Part shown: in pieces, positions 7,258 through 14,589 of the stretch
Layout of the letters: each line of letters opens with the position of its first letter
Numbering within the stretch: the stretch's first letter is position 1
DNA from: Chitinispirillales bacterium
Lineage (GTDB): Bacteria; Fibrobacterota; Chitinivibrionia; Chitinivibrionales; Chitinivibrionaceae
DNA length: 19,743 nt
NCBI GenBank assembly: GCA_031254455.1
Contig: JAIRUI010000041.1
Span: 1 to 19,743 of the forward strand
Direction of reading: 5' to 3'
Position numbers and translations under genes: made by a program
Notes under the pieces: model-generated
Told to the model about the DNA's origin: nothing
Database searches by the model: none
The model's input: only the letters and a program-made list of their open reading frames with translations

Positions 7258-8838
7258 ATGGCTGAATTAGACAGAATCGTGGAGGTCAATATCAGCAGAG
7301 GATTTGCCGGTATCGACGCAAGAGATTTCGGTTTAGGACTTTTGATAGGAAGACGCGCCGATTTCAAAGAAGATACGCTTGACGCCGAGAAGACTGCGAA
7401 CAGCGTTTTCACGTTGAGAAATCTTGACGATGCCAAACGGTATTTGGAGTAGGACAATCCGGGCAATAAAGTTGAGTCTTTGCGTTCTTACGAAAACAAT
7501 GAACTGTATCAGTCGTTGAAAATATTTTTCGGTGCGCAAGGCAGACCGCCGAGAATTAAAATTTCGTTTGATTCGATAGACGGTAGTATTGAAAACAAAG
7601 ATTTTACAAGTATAAGTAACGGTATATTTATCAAAAAATCGCTTTGGAACAATGGAGATGTTAAAGAATTTAATGAAACAGAGTGGACTTCGACAGAGCC
7701 GGAAGGGTTGGTTTTAAAGCAATTCGTGATAAAGCAGGACGGTAATGCGGCTCCATCTACAAATTTCTCAAATACTTACAATCGTGTAGCCGAAGACGAC
7801 AACGAGTGGTATCATTTGATATTGACGCCTTCCGTTCGCGCAAACTGCGACGTTGACGATATCGCAAGCGTTATCAACGAGAAATTTTTTGACGATGTAC
7901 ATTTTTCTACGTTGAACGATAACTTGGAATTAAACATAATTGACGGCGAACTTGTCACCGGATCTACTCTTGCTAAATTACTTGACCCTAAATCCGCTTC
8001 TTCAAAAGCGGTCGGTACGGTTAAAAACTTGTTAGCGTTAAACAGAGACTTGGATTTAACTTCTTTGAAAATAATGTCCGGTAATCCGGTATTAATAAAC
8101 GGAACGAAAGAAGGCGACGATAAAGAAGAATATATTCTTGGAATAACCAAGAACAAGCCAAGCGGAACATTGAAAATAGAGGATATTGAATTTGTTTCAG
8201 AAAGCGGAAAAATTGCGTATCCCGACCCTTATGTTAAGGGTGAATTAAAAATAAACGACGTACTCAAAAACTATGCGGCGATAGGCGTATTTATGGAATT
8301 GGCGGTTCGTGAAGGCGGAACGTATAATCCCTGTTACATGTCGCTTTCTCCGGCGTTTAATGCGGATAAATTATCGTCGAACAGAGTTAAGGACGTTATT
8401 GATAACAACGCGAATTGTTATCATACGCTCGCCGGTCGTACGGTATTTGAAAACGGACGTTGCACAGGGACTTACGTACTCGGCGCCCAGATAGGCGAGA
8501 ATAATATGGGGGAATGGGTCGATACGGTAATATTTATCGACCTTATGAGAGCGAGATTGCAGGAAGCGATATTCGGCACTCTTAAAAGCGCGTCGGACGC
8601 AAAAAGCAAAATTCCTTTTACTCAGTCGGGAATAGACCTGCTACATTTTGCGGCGTCAACGCTGTTAAACGCTTGGGTGGCGGGCGGACAATTGCAGTCG
8701 TGGAGTTCGGATAACACGCCGGCTTCTCAAATAACGCCGGAGCAAAGAGCCGGCAGAAGATTTGAAGGTCTGCGCTATAACTGTAAACTTGCCGGCGCGA
8801 TAAACACGGTAGTAATAAACGTAAATTTGGAGGATTAA
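7258..8838 (+). CDS. contractile tail sheath protein (DUF3383-like), interrupted by an in-frame amber codon
   Basis: The sheath polymerises around the tail tube and contracts to drive it through the target envelope. The frame starts at an ATG after a strong GAGGAGGG site and covers 526 codons, but codon 65 (7450-7452) is TAG. Reading through it gives one continuous protein. The N-terminal sheath pattern LDRIVEVNISRGF and LGLLIGRR lies before the TAG, and FFGAQGRPPRIKI lies after it. The C-terminal part GEWVDTVIFIDLMRARLQEA, KIPFTQSGIDLLH and LAGAINTVVINVNL fits DUF3383 sheaths. A TTG at 7480 could restart translation but lacks a ribosome binding site and would lose the N-terminal arm that links sheath subunits. 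Either the gene is inactivated, the stop is suppressed or read through, or the base is a sequence error. All later operon genes look intact. Confidence 0.88.
7450..7452 (+). other. in-frame TAG (codon 65) within the sheath gene
   Basis: The codons run GAG TAG GAC with no frame change on either side. A single substitution from GAG, AAG or CAG would explain it. TAG is a normal stop elsewhere in the window (lipoprotein gene at 5941-5943, spike gene at 14579-14581), so wholesale TAG reassignment is unlikely. Confidence 0.9.
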
Positions 8839-8841
8839 AAT

Positions 8842-9477
8842 ATGGCGGCGTCATTACCAAAAAACAAAGGGCTTTACTCATTCGACCCTTCGCAGGTTTC
8901 CGTAATAATCGGCGGCGTAGAAATGAGCGGGTTTTCTGACGGAACTTTTATCGAAGTTTCGCTTGACGGAGACGACTGGGAATTGATAAGCGGCGCCGAC
9001 GGAGACGTCGTTCGCGCTAAAAAACAGAATCGCGTATCGACGCTGTCTTTAACGCTTCTTCAATCCTCGCATTGCAACGATATTCTTTCGGCTTGGCGTA
9101 TAATCGACAAAACGACATTGTCGGGCGCCGTGGCGATTTTGATTCGGGATAAAAGCGGACGCACCGTAATAAGCGCGGCTTTTTCGTTTGTTTTGCAGCC
9201 TCCGACTGTCAGTTTTTCGGACGGCGTCGAACGGCGGACATGGAATATCGCCATGATTGACGCGTCCCTTTCGGCGGCGGCGTTTTTTGTCGGCGGAAAT
9301 ATCAAAAATACTACTACCGGAGGAAGCGGTCAAGAAACGGTATCGCCCGAAAATATTCCAGCGCTGCATAATTTATTCGGCGGTGAAACGCCTGCGGAAA
9401 TTAACGCGGACACGACTAAGACGATAGCCGATTTATTGACGATGCTGGGCGGAAGCGTTTCGGAAACTAACATTTGA
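8842..9477 (+). CDS. tail tube protein (DUF3277-like)
   Basis: The tube protein forms the stacked inner rings inside the sheath. It has 211 residues from an ATG three bases after the sheath stop, with GGAGG overlapping the sheath end. The first 150 residues match the DUF3277 pattern: FDPSQVSVIIGGVEMSGF, then GADGDVVRAKKQNRVSTLSL, LLQSSHCNDILS, LIRDKSGRTVISAAFSFV and a closing FFVGGN. Family members usually stop near this Gly-Gly-Asn. Here about 58 extra residues follow (about 153-211), beginning with a Gly/Thr-rich linker and ending in Thr/Ala/Leu-rich helical sequence. This extension is unusual and could protrude into the lumen or serve as an assembly tag; that is inference. The sheath-then-tube order is standard for contractile tails. 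Confidence 0.85.
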   Translation: MAASLPKNKGLYSFDPSQVSVIIGGVEMSGFSDGTFIEVSLDGDDWELISGADGDVVRAKKQNRVSTLSLTLLQSSHCNDILSAWRIIDKTTLSGAVAILIRDKSGRTVISAAFSFVLQPPTVSFSDGVERRTWNIAMIDASLSAAAFFVGGNIKNTTTGGSGQETVSPENIPALHNLFGGETPAEINADTTKTIADLLTMLGGSVSETNI

Positions 9478-9498
9478 TTTGTAACGTAAGGAGCGATT

Positions 9499-9930
9499 AT
9501 GAGCGGAATGCAAACTCAGAGCAGGGTTATAGACGGGAAACAGGTCAGTATTACGCCTCTTCCTTTCACTCAATCCATAAGATTTAAATTTTCTCTCTTG
9601 AAAATACTCGGAGGAAACGCGACGGAATTAGGAAAAGGATTTGAAAATTATTTAACCGATTCTTTTGTCGGAATTGGACAAATGCTTGAAAGCGTATTAA
9701 AAAACGTCAATGCGGAAGTTTTGGACGCCTTGTTGCAGGTTTGGCTGCAGAATGTCAAAATAGACGGCAAAGAGATGAACGACGAAGGTCAAAAAACGTT
9801 GATGTTTTCCGGCAATATGACGTTTTTGTACAAAGTCTGCGCCGCCGTTTTGGAGGTAAATTACAGCGATGTTTTTCAGGCGCTTCGGGACAGGTTTCTC
9901 AAACAACCGACTCCCGAAGAGAAGCGATAA
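9499..9930 (+). CDS. tail assembly chaperone (gpG-type)
   Basis: The 143-residue soluble protein starts at an ATG with AAGGAG and lies between tube and tape measure, the canonical place for tail assembly chaperones. These bind the tape measure and recruit tube subunits, then leave the particle. Visible features are ISITPLPFTQSIRF-like N-terminal strands (residues about 13-28) and a helical middle. Near the C-terminus is 'FSGNMTFLYKVCAAVLEVNYSDVFQ', written here in parts: FSGNMTFLYKV and LEVNYSDVF. Similar sequences occur in chaperones of DUF3383-type myophages. It ends AAG CGA TAA. A second frame (+1) overlaps the end and continues as a T-like extension (next entry), the arrangement known for frameshifted G/GT pairs. 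Confidence 0.65.
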   Translation: MSGMQTQSRVIDGKQVSITPLPFTQSIRFKFSLLKILGGNATELGKGFENYLTDSFVGIGQMLESVLKNVNAEVLDALLQVWLQNVKIDGKEMNDEGQKTLMFSGNMTFLYKVCAAVLEVNYSDVFQALRDRFLKQPTPEEKR

Positions 9931-10156
9931 TAAAAAAAATCTCGCAGGTCTTTCGGCGTTTGAGCGAGAACTTCTTACAGGCGTCAGTTTAATGCGTCAA
10001 AAAGTGGTTTCTTGGACCGAATTAGACACGATTCTTTCTTACAAAGACGTGCGGGAAATTTCAAAACTCAACGACGTCGTGATGAAAATTGAAAACGAAT
10101 TGACGCAATACGAAATAAATAACGTTAAAGACAGGACGGGAAACGGTGCGATTTGA
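9869..10156 (+). CDS. tail chaperone T-like extension, out of frame; +1/-2 frameshift or internal start
   Basis: This frame is open from 9860 (after a TAA) to 10156. From about 9930 it looks like real protein: LAGLSAFERELLTGVSLMRQ, then VVSWTELDTILSYKDVREI and a helical end. Before 9930 it reads as the shadow of the chaperone gene (MFFRRFGTGFSNN). Two expression routes fit. One is a +1 shift at CGA-TAA (9925-9930), or a -2 shift upstream, giving a 218-residue fusion with the chaperone. The other is an internal start at ATG 9869, with GGAGG at 9852-9856 and a rather long 12-base spacer. An ATG at 9992 would cut off the conserved-looking start. In known tail modules the same position holds the GT frameshift product that binds the tape measure. 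The end overlaps the next gene by 11 bases. Confidence 0.6.
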   Translation: MFFRRFGTGFSNNRLPKRSDNKKNLAGLSAFERELLTGVSLMRQKVVSWTELDTILSYKDVREISKLNDVVMKIENELTQYEINNVKDRTGNGAI

Positions 10157-10946
10157 TAAAGAACTGTTCGTATCTCAAATAAAAAACGTTAAAGCGAATT
10201 TTGACGTTCTGAGAAACAAATTGAAAGAAACGCTTTCGATACCCGTTCAAGCCGACTTTGTCGGCGGCGTTCAAAGAGAATTACTGACAAACGCCCAAAT
10301 ACTGAGAAACGAATTGGATAATTTACGACAGAATTTGACCGTTACGAATCTGCACAATCGTCCCGCTTCTTCGGCGAAAAAAGCGGCGAAAGCGATTGAT
10401 TATCTGAAGGAGAATATCGTAATTCGCAGGTTATCGCAAACGATTAACAAAAACGTTTCGGAGGCTAAATTCACCGCAGACGTCGGCAAAAAGGACGAAA
10501 GAGACGTTGAAATGTTGCAAACCCTGAAACAAACCGATTTCGGCGCCGCAAAACAGGAGATTTATAACAAAACCGATAAACGGCGTTTTTCGTTTGAACG
10601 GAATATTATAAACCTTAAGCGAAATATTACAAAAAACGCAAAATCGTCGTCGTTTTTATCTTTTTTGAGAACCGCGCCCGACGAATACGGCTCAAGCGGT
10701 TTTATCGGTATAGGAGCGGCGCAAACGGGAATTCTTCTCGCGATAAATCATATCACGGAAAAAAATAACGAAACCGTACAAAAAATAGAAGAAAAATATC
10801 AAAACAAGCAGTCGGAAAAATACACGGAACTAGTCGGCGGGCAAAAGCGCGACAAGAATCAATTTCAAATAAAAAACGACATTAGAGTCAATATAGACGG
10901 CGAACTTCGCAATGCCGTAATACAGACAAAAAGGGCGGGTAATTGA
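10146..10946 (+). CDS. short tail tape measure protein
   Basis: The 266-residue protein starts at a GTG with AGGACGGG five bases upstream. It is mostly predicted helix and coiled coil (LRNKLKETL, LLTNAQILRNELDNLRQNL, VQKIEEKYQNKQSEKY). One hydrophobic Gly/Ala segment (FIGIGAAQTGILLAINHI, residues about 190-207) resembles the membrane-interacting stretch of tape measures. The C-terminal strand NDIRVNIDGELRNAVIQT is a frequent tape-measure ending. Tape measures set tail length at about 0.15 nm per residue, so this one predicts roughly 40 nm, far below common myophage tails. Gene position directly after the chaperone pair and before the baseplate genes supports the call. The shortness means an internal deletion or a genuinely short particle. 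Stop and next start overlap as TGATG. Confidence 0.65.
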   Translation: MRFDKELFVSQIKNVKANFDVLRNKLKETLSIPVQADFVGGVQRELLTNAQILRNELDNLRQNLTVTNLHNRPASSAKKAAKAIDYLKENIVIRRLSQTINKNVSEAKFTADVGKKDERDVEMLQTLKQTDFGAAKQEIYNKTDKRRFSFERNIINLKRNITKNAKSSSFLSFLRTAPDEYGSSGFIGIGAAQTGILLAINHITEKNNETVQKIEEKYQNKQSEKYTELVGGQKRDKNQFQIKNDIRVNIDGELRNAVIQTKRAGN

Positions 10947-12325
10947 TGTTTGAAGCGTTAAAATCGGCGGCTTCGGCGGCGGCGAATTCCGTAAGCAAAA
11001 AAACCATAGCCGGCGGAAACGACAATATTTCTCTAAATAAAATTTCCCGCGACGTAAAAACGCAGAAACAACGCACGACTTATTCGTATTTGCACGGCGT
11101 TAAAGATTTATTTCAATATCCCGCGCTGGGTTATGCGGAATCGTCCGAATACGAAATACACGCTTTGCGCAAAAAATACGGAGATAAATATTGGATTTCT
11201 ATGCCGAATATGATGTTTTTTCCGTTAATCGCAGACGAAGAGCATACTTTTGAAGCGCAAATTCCGCAATATCCCGTATCTCAAAATTATAATATCGCCG
11301 ATAACGTAAACATACTTCCGAAAGTTTTTCACGGAACGCTTATACTGACCGCTACGCCTATGGCCAAACCCAATTATCGATTGGAACAGACGCCCGAAAC
11401 TCTTTTTGACGGTTTAATCGACGCCGATCCCGAAAAGATAGACGGTAAAAGAGCGCGAAGACAAACGGAACGCGAAAGTAAAAAATTGGTGAAAGCGATA
11501 AACGATTCTTCGGGCAAAACCCGCGGACAACGGCAAGCGGCGAATCGGGCGAATACGGAAACGATATTATACCACCATAAAATATTTGACAATCCTTACC
11601 AACAATACGAACAGTTAAAAATATTTTTCAAAAATAAAATACCCGTATTTTTCATAAGCAGTTTTGAAAATTATACCGATATGTTGATTGAGAGAATGTA
11701 TATAAACAGAAATTTTTCCAACGCGGGCAGAATCGAAGTAGATATTACGCTGCGAGAAGTAAGATTTGCAAAAAATCCCGAAATGTATTCCCTGCAGTCG
11801 CCGCAGGTAAGCATAGCGAAAGGAACGACAAAGAAAACGCAACTTGTTCCCGCGATTCCGTGTAAAGACGGAGCCAGTCTGCCCAACATAAAAAATATCG
11901 GTCCGCCGTCGATGGCGGATATAACGGGGATGATAGATATTTCGAGTATTTCCGGGATGGCGGGTACGATGGACATATCGGGAATTTCGGGTATGATAGA
12001 CACGGAATCGATAAAAACGTCCGTTCTTGAAAAAGCGGGACAGGTAAAAGAATTTCTTAATAACGATAATATAAAAGACGCTATGGATATAAAACTTGAT
12101 CCGTCGGATATTATAAACTTAAAAGATTTGGCCGGTCAAAATCTGTCTGCGGTAAGCAAGATAATAGACGAATGGAATCAAAATCTCGCCGCGGTAAAAA
12201 AACAGGGACTGCCGGCGCAACTTACGGATTTGTGGTCTAATCGACAGATGTGCGAAATATACGGAAAGATGGGAACGGTTATCGGCGAAAACGATTTGCT
12301 CGACGGAGGGTTCAATATATTATGA
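10946..12325 (+). CDS. Dit-like distal tail / baseplate protein
   Basis: The 459-residue protein is best started at ATG 10946, inside the TGATG overlap; a TTG at 10943 would add one residue. The region at about 100-275 has a Dit-like N-terminal fold pattern: QYPVSQNYNIADNVNILPKV and FHGTLILTAT, then after an insert YEQLKIFFKNKIPVFFISSF, 'MLIERMYINRNF' and VDITLREVRFA. Such proteins form the ring that joins tube and baseplate hub. The insert (about 150-210) is very basic and rich in Arg/Lys/Gln. The C-terminal third contains a Gly/Met/Ile/Ser repeat (I326 to about 355: DISSISGM, DISGISGM) and ends in amphipathic helical sequence with no family match. Position between tape measure and hub fits the role. 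Confidence 0.62.
   Translation: MFEALKSAASAAANSVSKKTIAGGNDNISLNKISRDVKTQKQRTTYSYLHGVKDLFQYPALGYAESSEYEIHALRKKYGDKYWISMPNMMFFPLIADEEHTFEAQIPQYPVSQNYNIADNVNILPKVFHGTLILTATPMAKPNYRLEQTPETLFDGLIDADPEKIDGKRARRQTERESKKLVKAINDSSGKTRGQRQAANRANTETILYHHKIFDNPYQQYEQLKIFFKNKIPVFFISSFENYTDMLIERMYINRNFSNAGRIEVDITLREVRFAKNPEMYSLQSPQVSIAKGTTKKTQLVPAIPCKDGASLPNIKNIGPPSMADITGMIDISSISGMAGTMDISGISGMIDTESIKTSVLEKAGQVKEFLNNDNIKDAMDIKLDPSDIINLKDLAGQNLSAVSKIIDEWNQNLAAVKKQGLPAQLTDLWSNRQMCEIYGKMGTVIGENDLLDGGFNIL
11921..12010 (+). repeat. short degenerate internal repeat in the Dit-like gene
   Basis: The encoded segment reads ITGMIDISSISGMAG followed by TMDISGISGMIDTES, two imperfect 15-residue units rich in Ile, Ser, Gly and Met. 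It separates the Dit-like domain from the helical C-terminus and could be a flexible or beta-solenoid-like linker. Confidence 0.6.
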
Positions 12326-12843
12326 TACAAAATCCCATAACGCTGTCGCTGTCGAGCGAAGAAGAATCGCTGTCGAATATAGAATTCGTTTTAACTATGA
12401 ACGAACACGAATATACGTTTTTGATTCAGAGGAATCCGTTCGATAATTCTTTTAACGACGCCTTTAACAATCTGACTTTCGATTCTTTCAACGATTCGGC
12501 TTACGGACATCTCAAAAAACTTGTTTACGGCGACGGAACTTACGGCGTTTATCCCTATAAAAACGAATACAGCGGCAACGGCGGAGGAGGAGACGATGAA
12601 GAAGAAGAAGAGATAGACGTATCTAAGAAATCCAGACATACGTACTATATGACGGTTCTTTTTGACGACGAAACCGTACTTGCGACGGGAATATTGATTA
12701 CACAGTATAATAATCTTCTTGCGGGTGAAATTATCGGCGGCTGGGAAATGTATGCGGCGCACAAAACCGACCCGGATAAAAACAGACCGGTGGATACGGA
12801 ATTTTTTAACGAATGGAATATAATTTATGGCGTATCAATTTGA
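12322..12843 (+). CDS. hypothetical baseplate-region protein with acidic loop and YGDG module
   Basis: The 173-residue protein starts at ATG 12322 in an ATGA overlap with the previous stop. No family is recognised. N-terminal strands are LSNIEFVLTMNEHEYTFLI (about 17-35). An Asn/Phe/Asp-rich stretch follows (NSFNDAFNNLTFDSFND), then the motif VYGDGTYGVYPYKNE at residue 68. A disordered Gly/Asp/Glu run sits at about 87-98. The second half returns to strand-like sequence (YYMTVLFDDETVLATGILIT). The YGDG...YKNE module recurs in the 532-residue protein at 16749, with high DNA similarity. Its place between Dit-like and hub genes suggests a structural baseplate component or hub adaptor; that is inference from context only. 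Confidence 0.6.
   Translation: MIQNPITLSLSSEEESLSNIEFVLTMNEHEYTFLIQRNPFDNSFNDAFNNLTFDSFNDSAYGHLKKLVYGDGTYGVYPYKNEYSGNGGGGDDEEEEEIDVSKKSRHTYYMTVLFDDETVLATGILITQYNNLLAGEIIGGWEMYAAHKTDPDKNRPVDTEFFNEWNIIYGVSI
12523..12570 (+). repeat. YGDG...YKNE module, copy 1
   Basis: These 48 bases match 17625-17672 at 39 of 48 positions by eye, with both copies in frame and encoding VYGDG(x)YGV(x)PYKNE. After the match both proteins pass into an acidic run and then strand-like sequence, so the homologous region may be longer at the protein level. Confidence 0.75.
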
Positions 12844-13894
12844 CAGAGACTATTTATGCGCGTTTGCCGCGTTTGCCGACGCCGCCGATACGACTTTAGA
12901 ATATCAGGAGAAGAACACGGTCGTTTCTTCGCGGCGCGCCCAAGCGCAAAACGAAAAAGTTTGGAGCAAAGACGTTTATCAAAAAGAACGCCGTCTCGAA
13001 TATAAAGCGATAGATAATTATTTTGACGAATGTATAACGCCGCCTTTTCATTTTGAATTTGACTTTACTTACGACATAAACAATCCTTGCGGCGCGGGAA
13101 ACATAACCGCCGCAAACGTGGACGATTTCGGATTTAACAAAAATTTTGCGAATCAAATTCTTACTCTGTTTGCGGGATATAAAGACAGGGAATTGGGACT
13201 TATCGGGCATCATCAGGTAGTTTCGCGTCAAACAAGACGGGAGGGTGCGGACACGCTCACAGTCTTTCAAACGCAGGTTTTGCCGGCGATCGACAGAAAA
13301 CAAAATATCGACTGGCATTGCCCCGCCGGCGCAAACTTTTTGAAGAATATCGTTCAATTATGCGAGCGGTTCGATATAGAAGCCGGACATTCCGTCGAAC
13401 AGTTATACGAGGCGTTATCAAACGGAAAAGAAGCCGAAACGGAGGCGAAGAAAGAGTATAGCGCCAGCGGGACTTTTGTGCAGATTATGGACGATTTATG
13501 TGAAAAACTGCAGACAAAATGGTTGTTTGCGCCGGCTGACGACCCGAAAAATCCAAACAGAAGAGTAGAAATATTCACCGTCGACGCGAACGGTTTCTGC
13601 TTTCCGTTTTCTACCGGCGGAATATCGCAGATGCGTATTTCTCAGGAAAGCGGATTGACAAAATTTCCGACGCCGGACGTGAAAGTGATTTATGACGGAA
13701 ATTCGCCCGTAGTCGAATATAGCGGCGAAACGCTTTTGAATCCTCTTATTAAAGTAGGGACGCGGCTGATTATCGAGGACGTACAAGGCAAAAAATCGAC
13801 TGCGGACATGTATGTTTCCAAAGTGCGGCATCAGGGAAGTTTTTACGGCGATTTTTGGTGTACGACTTTTAGCGGGCGTCCCGCGCAGGACTAA
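12827..13894 (+). CDS. tail hub protein (gp27/gpD-like)
   Basis: The 355-residue protein overlaps the preceding gene by 17 bases. Its ATG has only a weak GGA-type site, so translation is probably coupled. Hub proteins form the trimer under the tube and carry the spike. Supporting features are the ANFLKNIVQLCERFDIEAGH segment (residues about 168-187), which resembles the 'F-x-x-I-x-x-L-C-x-x-F/Y-G-x-x' helix of late-control D/gp27 hubs. A later SGTFVQIMDDLCEKLQTKW helix also fits, as does a C-terminal beta barrel ending GTRLIIEDVQ, 'MYVSKVRHQG' and WCTTFSGRP. That closing pattern is characteristic of hub C-termini (strand, 'V-x-H-x-G-x-F', strand). No peptidoglycan hydrolase or LysM domain is visible. 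The gene stands directly before the spike gene, as expected. Confidence 0.7.
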   Translation: MAYQFDRDYLCAFAAFADAADTTLEYQEKNTVVSSRRAQAQNEKVWSKDVYQKERRLEYKAIDNYFDECITPPFHFEFDFTYDINNPCGAGNITAANVDDFGFNKNFANQILTLFAGYKDRELGLIGHHQVVSRQTRREGADTLTVFQTQVLPAIDRKQNIDWHCPAGANFLKNIVQLCERFDIEAGHSVEQLYEALSNGKEAETEAKKEYSASGTFVQIMDDLCEKLQTKWLFAPADDPKNPNRRVEIFTVDANGFCFPFSTGGISQMRISQESGLTKFPTPDVKVIYDGNSPVVEYSGETLLNPLIKVGTRLIIEDVQGKKSTADMYVSKVRHQGSFYGDFWCTTFSGRPAQD

Positions 13895-13903
13895 GGAGAA
13901 ACG

Positions 13904-14581
13904 ATGAGAGAGGTTTTCGACAATTTGATGAAATCCGTTTACACCGCGATGCCGGCGACGGTTTTAAACGTGCACAAGGGCGGTATGTTTGCGGACGTAA
14001 TGCCCGTTATCGACGAGAATAACCAGCGGATAAACGAGGTTCCTTTGGTATTTCCTCAATCAAAAAGGTACGGCTTTCGTTTTCGCGTAGAAAAAGACGA
14101 CGAAGTGCTGTTGATTACCAGTAAATACCCGCTTGATAATTTTTTTACGCGGAAAGAAGAACGGCGCGTTCAGACGGGACTCGGAAAACAGTTTCAATAC
14201 GGCGAATGTTTCGCCGTTCCCTGCATAAATATGTTCGCGCAGGATTTGCCTCAAGACGTTCAATGTGAGATAATATCCGAAAAATCGTCGATTTTAATGA
14301 CCGACGGCAAGTTAAAAATAGACGCGGACTGTCCAATGGAAATAACCGTAACAAAGGATATAGATATCACTTCGACGGCGAATGTAAATATCGAGGCGGC
14401 AAAAGACGCTTCTATAAAATCCGCGGGAAGCGTAAATATCGAAGCGGCGAATACCGCCGCGATAAAATCCGCCGTAACGCTGGATATTACCGCGCCGATA
14501 GTCAACATCGCCACGCCGACTTTAACGGTTTCGGGAGCGATTACCGCGGCGAGCGTCGCGACTCCGACAGGAAAATTATAG
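13904..14581 (+). CDS. baseplate central spike protein (Gp138/gpV-like)
   Basis: The 225-residue spike starts at an ATG with AAGGAG and ends at TAG. Residues 1-110 look like the Gp138 N-terminal OB fold: MPATVLNVHKGGMFADVMPV, EVPLVFPQSKRYGFRF and KDDEVLLITSKYPLDNF. From about 120 on the sequence is a narrow beta-helix of short Val/Ile-x-Ile strands (LMTDGKLKID, ITVTKDIDITSTANVNIEAA and LDITAPIVNIATPTLTVSG). It includes two tandem 16-residue units at residues 161-192. Trimeric spikes of this class pierce the target outer membrane. The C-terminus (TPTGKL) has no His-x-His metal-binding tip, so an additional tip protein or an unmetallated apex is possible. The gene sits between hub and gp25 as in standard tail modules. 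Confidence 0.82.
   Translation: MREVFDNLMKSVYTAMPATVLNVHKGGMFADVMPVIDENNQRINEVPLVFPQSKRYGFRFRVEKDDEVLLITSKYPLDNFFTRKEERRVQTGLGKQFQYGECFAVPCINMFAQDLPQDVQCEIISEKSSILMTDGKLKIDADCPMEITVTKDIDITSTANVNIEAAKDASIKSAGSVNIEAANTAAIKSAVTLDITAPIVNIATPTLTVSGAITAASVATPTGKL
14384..14479 (+). repeat. tandem 48-base repeat in the spike gene
   Basis: Two adjacent 48-base units (14384-14431 and 14432-14479) encode VNIEAAKDASIKSAGS and VNIEAANTAAIKSAVT. The regular 16-residue unit fits one turn set of a beta-helix. Copy-number change would lengthen or shorten the spike shaft. Confidence 0.8.
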
Positions 14582-14589
14582 GAGGAAAC

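Noticed and set aside
7480..8838. A separate gene starting at TTG 7480 after the sheath amber codon
   Set aside because: It is exactly in frame with the upstream sheath part, lacks a ribosome binding site, and would miss the N-terminal sheath arm. It is the continuation of one gene.
9926..9941. A -1 slippery site in the A-rich run after the chaperone stop
   Set aside because: A -1 slip leads to the wrong frame, and the A-run lies after the stop codon. Only +1 or -2 reaches the downstream frame.
12250..12321. Upstream start at 12250 for the 173-residue protein
   Set aside because: It would overlap the Dit-like gene by 76 bases and add shadow-like residues. The ATGA overlap at 12322 is the normal coupling arrangement.
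7450..14581. TAG recoded as an amino acid in this organism or operon
   Set aside because: TAG ends the lipoprotein and spike genes at natural protein ends. Reading through the spike stop meets another TAG within eight codons and out-of-frame sequence, so TAG acts as a stop.
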